Shown here: in pieces, positions 32,213 to 41,135 of the stretch
How positions within the stretch are numbered: position 1 is the first letter of the stretch
Layout of the letters: each line of letters begins with the position of its first letter
From: JAPPLB01 sp965218555
GTDB lineage: Bacteria; Acidobacteriota; Terriglobia; Bryobacterales; UBA6623
Reading direction: 5' to 3'
NCBI GenBank assembly: GCA_965218555.1
Contig: OZ244625.1
Location: 2,914,001-2,978,000 of the forward strand
DNA: 64,000 nucleotides
Position numbers and translations under genes: made by a program
Notes under the pieces: generated by a model
What the model was told of the DNA's origin: nothing
Seen by the model: only the letters and a program-made list of their open reading frames with translations
The model's database searches: none

Positions 32213-35068
32213 TCAGCCGCCGCCGTTGAGCGCCAGCAGGTTGCGGAGGGCGTCGTCGCCGGTGATGTCGGCCGGCCAGCCGTAGGCGCTTGCGACAGCG
32301 GCGTCGAGGGCGGCGTGGGCGTCCGCAAGCCATTGCGGGCGGGCGTTGTAGAGGTTCGTGAGGGTGCGCTTCTTGAGTTCCTTGGCGGCAGCCTCGTTGC
32401 GGGGAACCGGACGCTTCGGGTAGCCGGGGACCGGCTCGTCGATCCATTCGACCCACTCGGGCGGATTGAGCCAGCGCTCGCGCAACTCGACGAGCCGTCG
32501 CGAGGCATCGGCGATGGCAGAGGCGCGCGGGTCGTCCGCATAGTCGGCGGCGGGCACGTCGGGCGTCAGTCCGGCCGGGAACGGAAACGTCTCGAAGGTG
32601 GTGGTCGGCGTGTAGCGGGGATCATTGCCCTTGCCGAGCCAGGTTCCGAGCCGCAGGGACCAGATCTCGTGAAACCGGCTGTGCAGGATGCCGAAGGTCG
32701 TATCGTCGTCGCGCGCGATGGCGATCAGTGCAGAATCCGGACAGATCCTTGCGTCGCACCAAACGAACAGCCGATGCTTGGAGACTCGTGGGGTGGCGAT
32801 ATAGCGCGCCAAACCGTCGAGCGCCCGCCACATGCCCTGCCGCGGCTCGACATGCCGCCACCAGTACTCCCGATAGGCTTCCCGGCGGTTCTCCCGGCGC
32901 ATCGGGTAAACATGCTCCTTCACCCACCGGAAAGGTTCTTCGTACAGCGCCGCGTCGCCGCTTGACATCGTCCACCCGAAGTCGACGATCCACTTACCCG
33001 CCGGACGACGGGTCAAATCCATACCATTCATCCAAGGCTTCAAGACTTCGGCGTTGGCCCGACCATGCGGGTTAGCTGGCAGACGAAGCCACAAGCACGC
33101 CTGATCGCCCGCAACGTCGAAGGGACCACCTTTCGTGTCGCCCATGTAAGCCACGCCGGTATTCTCCGGGAGACGCCGTCCGCGGGTGAGATCGACTCCG
33201 ACGCCGCCGCTCCGCGCCGTCAGGTCTGCGTAAATCTCGTCGACGGGCCGGCCGTCGAGTCTCGATCCGGTCACTAAAACATCATCGGCGCGTGAGAAGC
33301 AGACCAGCGACACCCTTACGGCCGCGCCGTCAATCACCCACGGCTCATCACTCCATGCCTCGAAGATCCGGTGCGCCTCGGTCGCAGCTTGTAGCACCCG
33401 CCGATTTGCACCGCCTCGTATGGAGTTAGTCGCGACGAGCCCGGCCCGCTTCGCCTTACCAGATGCGATCTGCCAGCCCGCCTTCGCGAACCAGTAGCAG
33501 ACGAGGTCTGCTTCCGCCGGGATGCGACCGGCGTACGTCGTGAAAATCCGCGTGACATAGTCTTCGCCTAGGTGAGTGATGAGCAGCTTGCCTCCCAGAA
33601 ACGGCGGGTTGCCGATTACGACGTCCGCTTCCGGCCACTCCGGTTCGGCGCCGTCCGGCGTCAGGATGGCGTCGCGACACTCGATGGTGTCGAGTGGCTT
33701 GAGGATCGGGTTGCGGGCTTCCGCGAAGCCGTTTCGCCGCATCCACTGGATCTCACCGATCCAGACCGAGACGCGGGCCAACTCGGCCGCGTAGGGATTG
33801 ATCTCGATCCCCTTGACGTTGGTGGGGCCGACTTCCGGGAAGGCGCGCTGGAAGCCGAGGGATTCGGCCTCGAGCTGTACGCGGTGCTCCAGGTCTTTGA
33901 GCGCCTGGAGGGCGAGATAGAGGAAGTTGCCCGAGCCGCAAGCCGGGTCGAGCACGGTGAACCCCCGCAGCCGGTTGAGGAATGCCCGGTACCGGCGCTC
34001 GGCCTCGTTTTGCCGCTTCGTGCGGGCGGCGGTTGACTTGGCGGCCTCTGCGCGTTTTAACTCGGCTTCGATCTCGGCCTTCTCCGCCTTCCACTCGGCG
34101 AGCCACGGGCGAATCACGACCGGCTCGACGAGCAGCATGATCTTGTCGCGGTCGGTGTAGTGCGCGCCGAGCTGGGCGCGCTTGCCGGGGTCGAGCCCGC
34201 GCTCGAACAACGTGCCGAGGATCGACGGGTCGATTTCCGACCAGTCAAGCACCGCCGCGCTGAGCGTGATATCGATCTCGGTTTTGTCGAGCGGTAAGGC
34301 GGTGTCGTTGTCGAACAGCCCACCGTTGAACCATGCCACCACCTCGAACCCGACCCGGCCTCCGGAGGCCATTGCTGCGAACAAGTCCCGCGCCAGGGCA
34401 GCGAAGCCCTCGGGCCGTTTGCGCGCATGTTCCAGCATCCGGGTGAACATGCTGTCGGGCAGCAGGCCCACGTCCTCGGCGAACATGCAGAACACCAGCC
34501 GGTTGACGAAATGCGCCACCGCCTGCGGGTCGTGGCCGCGATCCCGCAATGATTGCGCCAGAGATGCGAAGGTTTCCGCCGCGCGTTCGGTCAGCGCCTG
34601 CCGGGTCTCGCCCGGCCGCAGAAGCTCGGGCTTCGAGAAGGCCCACTTGAGCTTGTCGCGCGTGGCCGCGTCGGTCAGCTCGTCCAGGCCGAACTCGTGG
34701 GTCCGGCTGACGCAGTTCGTCCAGTTGGTGCGGATGCGGAACCGCGCCATGTCGGAGACGATCAGCAGCGGCGGGTTCTCCAGAGCCAGCGCGTATTGCC
34801 GGAGTTGATCGAAGGCGGTGTCGAGGTCCTTCCGCTTGCCCTTGTATTCCCAGGCGAAGTGATGGCGCTTCCAGACGTCGGCCCAGCCGTCGCCGCCGGT
34901 GTCGGTGCGCGCACCGCGTTCGAAGCAGTAGTGGTCGCCGGTCGGGTCGGCTTCGGCGGGCGTTGGCTCGTCCAGCAGCCGGCAGAGGTCGATGAAGTGC
35001 TCCTGCGCCGCTGAGCTCTCCTTCAGCTCGGAGGCGCGCCACTTGTCAATGAACTTTTGCGGCGTCAT
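32213..35068 (-). CDS. MmeI-like type IIG restriction-methyltransferase
   Basis: 951 residues. Order: N-terminal PD-(D/E)xK-type nuclease (about 55-120, WADVWKRHHFAWEYKGK with the ExK pair), helical spacer, N6-adenine methyltransferase core (motif I LDPACGSGNFLYLAL at about 375, motif IV IGNPPFLGG at about 490), then a target-recognition domain and C-terminal helical domain. The length and order match MmeI-family enzymes, which cut about 20 bp from an asymmetric site and methylate one strand. All visible catalytic motifs are intact. No separate specificity or restriction subunit is needed. It stands alone, opposite to its neighbours. Confidence 0.9.
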   Translation of the reverse strand: MTPQKFIDKWRASELKESSAAQEHFIDLCRLLDEPTPAEADPTGDHYCFERGARTDTGGDGWADVWKRHHFAWEYKGKRKDLDTAFDQLRQYALALENPPLLIVSDMARFRIRTNWTNCVSRTHEFGLDELTDAATRDKLKWAFSKPELLRPGETRQALTERAAETFASLAQSLRDRGHDPQAVAHFVNRLVFCMFAEDVGLLPDSMFTRMLEHARKRPEGFAALARDLFAAMASGGRVGFEVVAWFNGGLFDNDTALPLDKTEIDITLSAAVLDWSEIDPSILGTLFERGLDPGKRAQLGAHYTDRDKIMLLVEPVVIRPWLAEWKAEKAEIEAELKRAEAAKSTAARTKRQNEAERRYRAFLNRLRGFTVLDPACGSGNFLYLALQALKDLEHRVQLEAESLGFQRAFPEVGPTNVKGIEINPYAAELARVSVWIGEIQWMRRNGFAEARNPILKPLDTIECRDAILTPDGAEPEWPEADVVIGNPPFLGGKLLITHLGEDYVTRIFTTYAGRIPAEADLVCYWFAKAGWQIASGKAKRAGLVATNSIRGGANRRVLQAATEAHRIFEAWSDEPWVIDGAAVRVSLVCFSRADDVLVTGSRLDGRPVDEIYADLTARSGGVGVDLTRGRRLPENTGVAYMGDTKGGPFDVAGDQACLWLRLPANPHGRANAEVLKPWMNGMDLTRRPAGKWIVDFGWTMSSGDAALYEEPFRWVKEHVYPMRRENRREAYREYWWRHVEPRQGMWRALDGLARYIATPRVSKHRLFVWCDARICPDSALIAIARDDDTTFGILHSRFHEIWSLRLGTWLGKGNDPRYTPTTTFETFPFPAGLTPDVPAADYADDPRASAIADASRRLVELRERWLNPPEWVEWIDEPVPGYPKRPVPRNEAAAKELKKRTLTNLYNARPQWLADAHAALDAAVASAYGWPADITGDDALRNLLALNGGG

Positions 35069-35252
35069 GGGAGCGTTCAGCCTAATCCATCAGTGTCGCA
35101 AACAGCCCTGCGAGCCGAGGCGGAGGAGAAGGTCAAGATTTTCCAGCATGAATGGTGATGGGGTAGTCTGTGAGTAGGGTGTCCGGCCGTTCAAGCAAAG
35201 CAGGAAGCCCCCAAACATGAGATAGACTGTTGGAGCGCATGGGGCGGACACA

Positions 35253-35633
35253 GTGAAATCGGACGCGGAGTTGCGCCATGAGCGCTGGGTCCGTGGCCTG
35301 GACAAGGGATTCGATACAGCCAAGCACCTCATAAAGTGGTGTGGAATCGTGTGGGTGGCCTTCTATGTGAGAGACATGGTCTCCGATTTGGCAGGTCAAA
35401 CCACGCTGGCGGATATCGGCGTCGGAGTGCTGGTATCCACGTCACGCAGTCAGTGGGTTGCATGGTTGATCGCGGTGCTGGCAATCCTATGGGGATTGCG
35501 TGAGCGCAATTTGCGGAGGGACAAGATCGAACAGTTCAGTCAAAGAACCGGGCAGCTCGAAAGAGAGATCGACCCCGGTCGCAGTTCGAGTCAATTGACG
35601 ACCACGGGAGAAACCAGACCGGAGGACAAATGA
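35253..35633 (+). CDS. Conserved two-TM membrane protein (first of pair)
   Basis: 126 residues from GTG 35253. Membrane helices at about 26-46 (LIKWCGIVWVAFYVRDMVSDL) and 68-85 (WVAWLIAVLAILWGL), then a charged helix (RERNLRRDKIEQFSQRTGQL) and a conserved-looking tail EREIDPGRSSSQLTTTGETR. The tail looks like a recognition motif. No named domain. Its stop overlaps the next start by four bases (ATGA), so the two proteins are made together. It lies between two restriction-modification genes. Confidence 0.7.
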   Translation: MKSDAELRHERWVRGLDKGFDTAKHLIKWCGIVWVAFYVRDMVSDLAGQTTLADIGVGVLVSTSRSQWVAWLIAVLAILWGLRERNLRRDKIEQFSQRTGQLEREIDPGRSSSQLTTTGETRPEDK

Positions 35634-36178
35634 CGCTCGCGGAGGGAGTTGCGAACATTCTAATTGCCGGAGCCAATATTGCGCTGCTGTGGGTGTTGTA
35701 CAGATGCTGGCGTGAGTACCGCGTAGATGCGTTGCGCCATCGTCTCTTTATATTTAGGGATGAGCTGTTCGACTACGCGCTGAGTAGCGAGTTGGCTTTC
35801 AGCGACCCGGCGTACGTCCTGCTGCGGCGACGCATCAACAGCATGCTGCGTTTCGCGCACCAGATCAGTTTCACGCGGGCACTGTTGATGGTGGCGTTCT
35901 TGCCCCGCTCCTTGAACGAGGAAATGCTGACGGACAACGAAAAGAAGTGGGCAGATGCGCTAGGCCAGTTGGACAGAGATGAGCCTCGGGAGAAGATCAA
36001 GGAACTTCACGAGAAGGTGCTGTTGGAGGTTGCGCGGCACATGGTGATGGGGGCGATCCCGTGGATGTTAGTGCTGTTGCAAGCTCTTATATTGCACAGC
36101 CTCGTACAACGCATTAAGGAGTCCCTGCTGCGTAAGGCGAGCATCGTGGAGGTCCAAGCCGCGTATGCGGTCCCCTGA
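35630..36178 (+). CDS. Conserved membrane protein (second of pair)
   Basis: 182 residues. An N-terminal membrane helix (about 8-24, ANILIAGANIALLWVLY) is followed by the segment REYRVDALRHRLFIFRDELF and FSDPAYVLLRRRINSMLRFA, then a long soluble helical part and a second membrane helix near 140-160 (MGAIPWMLVLLQALILHSL). No catalytic motif is evident. It is translationally coupled to the preceding two-TM gene. I infer that they form one complex; an effector or sensor role in defence is a hypothesis based on position only. Confidence 0.7.
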   Translation: MTLAEGVANILIAGANIALLWVLYRCWREYRVDALRHRLFIFRDELFDYALSSELAFSDPAYVLLRRRINSMLRFAHQISFTRALLMVAFLPRSLNEEMLTDNEKKWADALGQLDRDEPREKIKELHEKVLLEVARHMVMGAIPWMLVLLQALILHSLVQRIKESLLRKASIVEVQAAYAVP

Positions 36179-36360
36179 TTAGCGCCGCCAGCCCTGCTCA
36201 GGGGGCTGAGAGGTTTTCTGAACGGCGCTGCTTTGTCCCCGCCGCTTTGCGATGATATCGGCCGTCCGACCGGCCAGCAAAGTGAAATTCAGGCCGCGGG
36301 TCTGTCCTGGAACATCCGCATGCAGCCAGAACCACATTGGACGAGCTACGTTGGAATTGT

Positions 36361-36490
36361 GGCCGGGATCGTGACGCGGATGGAAGATCTGCAGTCGACG
36401 GCAGAAGACCGTGAGCAGGAGTGGGCGCAGCTCACGGAAAAGTTGGAGGCGGAAGCGTGACAGAGCCCCTCTGCCTCTGGTGGAGGTGTG
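36361..36490 (+). pseudogene. Fragment of an ABC-F gene 3' end (direct repeat, right copy)
   Basis: Encodes IVTRMEDLQSTAEDREQEWA and QLTEKLEAEA, then the stop, matching the ABC-F C-terminus at 22520-22619, plus 30 bp of its downstream sequence. 12 of 130 bases differ and most codon changes are silent, so both copies diverged while under selection before one became a fragment. It probably marks the right border of the island. An upstream frame joined to it (36233-36460) has no other recognisable content. Confidence 0.75.
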
Positions 36491-36524
36491 GGTCTTTTGT
36501 CAGACCCAAACGCCGAAGGGCGTT
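36490..36524 (+). terminator. Double hairpin after the ABC-F fragment
   Basis: GGGTCT-TTTGTC-AGACCC (36490-36507), then AACGCC-GAAG-GGCGTT (36509-36524). Both stems are perfect. No strong T-run follows. It may be the old terminator of the ABC-F gene copy. The remaining 36525-36801 shows no gene. Confidence 0.4.
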
Positions 36525-36801
36525 CCCAACCCGCTTCCTGGTCCCTCAAGCGACCGGGCGATGCAAACCGATTCGTATCCGGTGGTTGGCCCGAGCGGCG
36601 CTTGAGCGTTGCCGCACCGTACCGCGTATCGGCGCGCATGTTCCCCCGCAGCACGGTCAGCGGGAGGGAGTCGCGGTGTGCGGACAGCGGGCTGATACAG
36701 GAATCGTGCGACGGCTCGACGAACGGCGCGGCGTTGGCCGTATCATGCAGGTTGGACTGTCGGCGCTTGCAAGTCGCGCCGTGCTCGGTGACAACGGAGC
36801 G

Positions 36802-39800
36802 ATGACGGCAACGAACACGAAACTGATGGCGGCGGTCGAGGCGTACTTCGCCGATCTCGCCCGCGTGCGCGCCTCGGGCGGCTCGACCGGCGAGCGGTCG
36901 AGCTACGGGCCGCTCGGCAACCTGCTCAACGCCGTCGGCGCGGCGCTCAAGCCGAAGGTGTTCTGCGTCGGCGAGCTGGCCAACCTGGGCGCGGGGCATC
37001 CCGACTTCGGCCTGTATGCGGCGAAGCAGGTGCAGAAGGGCCGGCTGCGCGAGGGGCAGACGCCGGAGCGCGGCGTGATCGAGGTGAAGGGCGTCGATGA
37101 TGACGCCTGGCTGACGTCCGAGGGCGAGCAGGTGAGCCGCTATTGGGGCCGCTACCGGCTGGTGCTGGTGACCAATCTGCGCGACTTCGTCTTGGTCGGC
37201 GAAGACGCGGCGGGCCGAACGGCGAAGCTCGAAACCTTCCGGCTGGCGGGAAGCGCGGACGACTTCCACCGCGGCCTGGAAAAGCCGCGCGCCTTCGCCC
37301 GCGAGGTAGGCGCGGGGCTGGGAGAGTATCTTGCCCGTGCGCTGACGCACCGGGCGGCGCTGGCCGAGCCGAAGGATCTTGCGTGGCTGCTCGCCTCCTA
37401 TGCCCGCGACGGGCTGGCGCGGGTCGAGGCGGTGGGCGACGCTCCGTCATTGACGGCGGTGCGTTCGGCGCTGGAAGAAGCCCTGGGCGTCCGCTTCAAG
37501 GGCGAGAAGGGCGCGCGGTTCTTCCACTCGACGCTGGTGCAGACGCTGTTCTACGGCGTTTTCGCCGCTTGGGTCCTATGGGCGCGGCAGACGCCGCCAC
37601 CGTCGGGACCATTCCGTTGGCGCGAAGCGGTCTGGCACCTGCGCGCGCCGGTGCTGCGGGCGTTGTTCCAGCAGCTTTCCGATCCCGGACGCCTCAAACC
37701 GCTCGGCCTCGTCGAGGTGCTGGACTGGACCGCCGCCGCGCTCGGCCGCGTGGACCGCGCCGCCTTCTTCTCGAAGTTCAACGAGGGCGAGGCGGTGCCC
37801 TATTTCTACGAGCCGTTCCTGGAAGCCTTCGATCCCGGCCTGCGCAAGCAGCTCGGCGTCTGGTACACGCCCGCCGAAGTCGTCCGCTACATGGTCGCCC
37901 GCGTGGACAAGGCGCTGAAGGACGACCTCGGCATCGCGGACGGGCTGGCGGCCGAGAACGTCTATGTGCTCGACCCGTGCTGCGGCACCGGAGCCTACCT
38001 GGCAGAGGTACTGCGCCGCATCGCCGCCAACCTCGAGGGACGCGGCCTCGGGGCGCTCAGCGGCGCGCGGGTCAAGCAGGCGGCGGCGGAGCGCGTGTTC
38101 GGCTTCGAAATCATGCCCGCACCCTTCGTCGTCGCTCATCTGCAGGTCGGGCTCACCATGCAGGCGCTCGACGCGCCGCTGGCGAACGACGGAACCGAGC
38201 GCGCCGGTGTCTTTCTCACCAATGCGCTGACCGGTTGGGAGCCGAAGATTCAGAAGCCGCTGCCGTTTCCCGAGCTGGAGGAAGAGCGCGAACGCGCCGA
38301 GCACGTCAAGCAGGCGGCGCCCATCCTCGTGATCCTCGGCAATCCGCCCTACAACGGCTTCGCCGGCATGGCGGTGGAAGAGGAACGCGAGCTGTCGAAA
38401 GCCTACCGGAAGGTCAAAGGGGTGCGCCGGCCCGAAGGCCAGGGGCTGAACGATCTCTATGTCCGCTTCTTCCGCATGGCCGAGCGGCGCATCGCCGAGA
38501 AGACGGGCCGGGGCGTCATCTGCTTCATCTCCAACTACTCCTGGCTCGACGGGCTGTCGTTCACGGGCATGCGGAAACGATATCTTGAGGCGTTCGACGC
38601 GGTACGCATCGATTGCCTCAACGGCGACAAGTACAAGACCGGCAAGGTCGCGCCGGACGGCTCGTCCGACCCGAGCATCTTCTCGACGGAAGGCGACCCG
38701 GTCGGCATCCAGGTGGGCACGGCCATCACGACACTGGTGCGCAAGGCCGATCACGCGCCTGCCGGTGGGGTCGGCTTTCGGCACCTCTGGGGGCAGGCCA
38801 AGCCCGCGGAACTGACCGAGACGGCGGAGGCGGAACCGGCCGCACTCTACGAAGGCATCGAGCCGGTGTTGCCGCTTGGGCTGCCGTTCGTGCGAACTAC
38901 GCTGAGCGAGGATTGGTTCGACTGGCCGGCGCTGCCTGAGCTGTTTCCGGTATCGTTTCCCGGCGTCAAGACCAGCCGTGACGGGTTTCTCGTCGATGTC
39001 GATCTCGACCGGCTCCGAGTGCGCATTGGGGATTACTTCGACGCGAGCTTAAGTCATGAGGAAATAGCACGGCGCTATCCGGGGGGTATGAAGACCACAG
39101 CGCCGTTCGGTGCCCGCGCGGTGCGTGACAAGCTGCTTGCTCGGGGCGGTCCGGATGAAGCCGGTTTCATCCGCTTTGCTTATCGTCCGTTTGATAACCG
39201 ATGGCTCTATTGGGAGGCGGACAGCGGCATGCTGGATCGTCCTCGTCCCGACTACAGACCGCATGTTTTCGAGGGTAATGTGTGGTTCGAAGCACGCGAA
39301 AGGGAAGCGAAGGAAGATTTCTCGCGTGGGACTTTGGTCCGTCACCTTGCCGATAACTTTGGCAACGGACTTTCGAGTTTCTTTCCGGCTTGGCTCCGTG
39401 ATGAGGGCATCGGCAACGGTGGGCAACGCCGCCTCAACCTGTCGAGCGCGGCGCAACACTATCGCGACTGTCTGGGCCTCGGCGTGGAAGACCTGTTCCA
39501 TCATGTCCTCGCCACCCTCCACGATCCCGCCTACCGTGCAGCCAACGCCGGGGCTCTGAGAATGGAGTGGCCTCGCATCCCGATTCCCGGCTGGCCCGAC
39601 GGCAAGGCGGCCGGAGCGGCGGAAGCGCTCGCCGAATCGGCGGCGCGGGGGCGCGAACTCGCGGCCCTGCTCGATCCCGAAACCCCCGTACCCGGCGTAA
39701 CGACGGGAACCTTGCGCCCCGAGATCGCCGCTATCGCCGTGCCCGCCACGGCGCACGGGCGCAACATGGCGGGCGCCGACTTTGCGGTCACTGCCGGCTG

Positions 39801-40155
39801 GGGGCATTACGGGTCGGGAGAAGCCGTGATGCCCGGCCAGGGCCGCATCGTCGAACGAGCCTGCACGACCGACGAACGCGCCGCGATGGGCGACGCCCTG
39901 CCCGCGCTCGGCGAGACCACCTTCGACGTGTATCTCAACGACAATGCCTTCTGGCGCAACGTCCCCGCCGCTGTCTGGCGCTACAAGCTTGGCGGATATC
40001 AAGTTCTCAAGAAGTGGCTCTCGTATCGCGAGCGAGCTGTCCTCGGCCGTCCGCTCAAGCCTGAAGAAGTCCAGCACTTCACGGATACGGCGCGGCGGAT
40101 CGGGGCGATACTGTTGGCGACCAATGATGCAGTCTGGACGCGACAACCCGGGTAG
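36802..40155 (+). CDS. Single-chain restriction enzyme with N6-adenine methylase domain
   Basis: 1117 residues from ATG 36802 (GGAG just upstream). The frame is open back to 36421 but that part reads through intergenic and repeat sequence. Order: N-terminal PD-(D/E)xK nuclease (GHPDFGLY ... GVIEVKGV, about 65-105), helical region, methylase motif I VLDPCCGTGAYLAEVL (about 388-403), motif IV ILGNPPYNGF (about 515), then a long target-recognition part. No helicase motifs are visible between nuclease and methylase, so it is closer to type IIG (Eco57I-like) than to the helicase-bearing type ISP enzymes, which share the C-terminal layout. It is the second stand-alone RM enzyme within 8 kb. Confidence 0.85.
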   Translation: MTATNTKLMAAVEAYFADLARVRASGGSTGERSSYGPLGNLLNAVGAALKPKVFCVGELANLGAGHPDFGLYAAKQVQKGRLREGQTPERGVIEVKGVDDDAWLTSEGEQVSRYWGRYRLVLVTNLRDFVLVGEDAAGRTAKLETFRLAGSADDFHRGLEKPRAFAREVGAGLGEYLARALTHRAALAEPKDLAWLLASYARDGLARVEAVGDAPSLTAVRSALEEALGVRFKGEKGARFFHSTLVQTLFYGVFAAWVLWARQTPPPSGPFRWREAVWHLRAPVLRALFQQLSDPGRLKPLGLVEVLDWTAAALGRVDRAAFFSKFNEGEAVPYFYEPFLEAFDPGLRKQLGVWYTPAEVVRYMVARVDKALKDDLGIADGLAAENVYVLDPCCGTGAYLAEVLRRIAANLEGRGLGALSGARVKQAAAERVFGFEIMPAPFVVAHLQVGLTMQALDAPLANDGTERAGVFLTNALTGWEPKIQKPLPFPELEEERERAEHVKQAAPILVILGNPPYNGFAGMAVEEERELSKAYRKVKGVRRPEGQGLNDLYVRFFRMAERRIAEKTGRGVICFISNYSWLDGLSFTGMRKRYLEAFDAVRIDCLNGDKYKTGKVAPDGSSDPSIFSTEGDPVGIQVGTAITTLVRKADHAPAGGVGFRHLWGQAKPAELTETAEAEPAALYEGIEPVLPLGLPFVRTTLSEDWFDWPALPELFPVSFPGVKTSRDGFLVDVDLDRLRVRIGDYFDASLSHEEIARRYPGGMKTTAPFGARAVRDKLLARGGPDEAGFIRFAYRPFDNRWLYWEADSGMLDRPRPDYRPHVFEGNVWFEAREREAKEDFSRGTLVRHLADNFGNGLSSFFPAWLRDEGIGNGGQRRLNLSSAAQHYRDCLGLGVEDLFHHVLATLHDPAYRAANAGALRMEWPRIPIPGWPDGKAAGAAEALAESAARGRELAALLDPETPVPGVTTGTLRPEIAAIAVPATAHGRNMAGADFAVTAGWGHYGSGEAVMPGQGRIVERACTTDERAAMGDALPALGETTFDVYLNDNAFWRNVPAAVWRYKLGGYQVLKKWLSYRERAVLGRPLKPEEVQHFTDTARRIGAILLATNDAVWTRQPG

Positions 40156-40336
40156 CTGAATCAACGGTTTTCTGCATAAATGTAGCGATATGATCCCAAG
40201 GCTTGACTTCAGGAGATGCCGGAAGTCTTTTAGTTTACTAAATATAATAAGTTTTGTTCGGAACGCCATTAAAAGGTTGAATTGCGTAAAGACCTCTGGT
40301 GAAAGAGAACCCCCTAATCAAAAACGGAAATATACG

Positions 40337-40867
40337 ATGCTGAAATTGGACTGGGGTGATGCACAGATATGGATGGATACGGCAGAGATCCTGTATCTAC
40401 GTAACGTTGGCGATTCGAAAGAGTTATCCGACATACGAATGAGTGGTTATCCACACGGGAACGAGTTGAATGTAGCAGCCGTGTGTGCCGGCTATGCATT
40501 TGAGCTTATATTTAAAGTTCTGGTAAAGGCGGGCGGCAATCAACCCAAAGCCAGACACGAACCGAGCGTGGCCTATAAGCATCTCACAGAAAAAGACAGG
40601 ATTGAGGTTGACCGGATAATTGTAAGCCACGGATGGAATGACTCGCGTGAGTTGCTATCATATCTCGACGAAAGGCTCTGCCACAGGGATCGCAAATACT
40701 GGATGCGCACCCCGAGCGGCGGAGATGCTCGCGTGGTATTCAGTTTTGGCGGACGAATAGGAATGGATGCTTTTAAGAGATTGCACAAGGAACTTTCTGA
40801 ATTGGCAATACGGAGAATAAACGACCAACAAGTTTATGAAATGTGGCCGGGAACAGACCAACTGTGA
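40337..40867 (+). CDS. HEPN-like protein of unknown function
   Basis: 177 residues from ATG 40337; the open frame extends to 40190 without plausible coding. The core CAGYAFELIFKVLVKAGG, then HEPSVAYKHLTEKDRIEVDR, resembles the helical HEPN/MNT-associated folds in which a conserved helix pair precedes the RNase motif, but no clear Rx4-6H is visible; LCHRDRKYW is the closest. It is noticeably more AT-rich than its neighbours, suggesting recent transfer. Position after the RM enzyme suggests a defence role, by inference. Confidence 0.5.
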   Translation: MLKLDWGDAQIWMDTAEILYLRNVGDSKELSDIRMSGYPHGNELNVAAVCAGYAFELIFKVLVKAGGNQPKARHEPSVAYKHLTEKDRIEVDRIIVSHGWNDSRELLSYLDERLCHRDRKYWMRTPSGGDARVVFSFGGRIGMDAFKRLHKELSELAIRRINDQQVYEMWPGTDQL

Positions 40868-40923
40868 AGCCTGCCCAGGGAGCAATAATCTGTGATGCCG
40901 AAAGGCGTTGAGCACAGCCGGTC

Positions 40924-40940
40924 GCGGGCAGGGTGCCCGC
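40924..40940. terminator. Hairpin between HEPN-like gene and dehydratase gene
   Basis: GCGGGC-AGGGT-GCCCGC, a perfect 6-bp GC stem, 57 bp after the HEPN-like gene. No T-run follows. It may end the island transcript. Confidence 0.35.
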
Positions 40941-41135
40941 GCTCCCAGGGAGGCGTTGAGCGCTAAAGGTCGTTTGAAAGGCCTGTAAACGGTGTTTAAC
41001 GGGCATTATGTACTCGTGGCGCCGAGCGCGGCCGGGAAGTTCCCCGGGCATCGAAGAGGTGAGGCGCTTCAAGCCTTGGCGATACAGGATCAACCGGTTG
41101 GCCAGACCGGCGTTTGCAGCGATACAATCCCTCAC

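Noticed and set aside
36421..36801. N-terminal extension of the second RM enzyme
   Set aside because: It begins within the ABC-F fragment and crosses two hairpins; the enzyme fold begins after ATG 36802.
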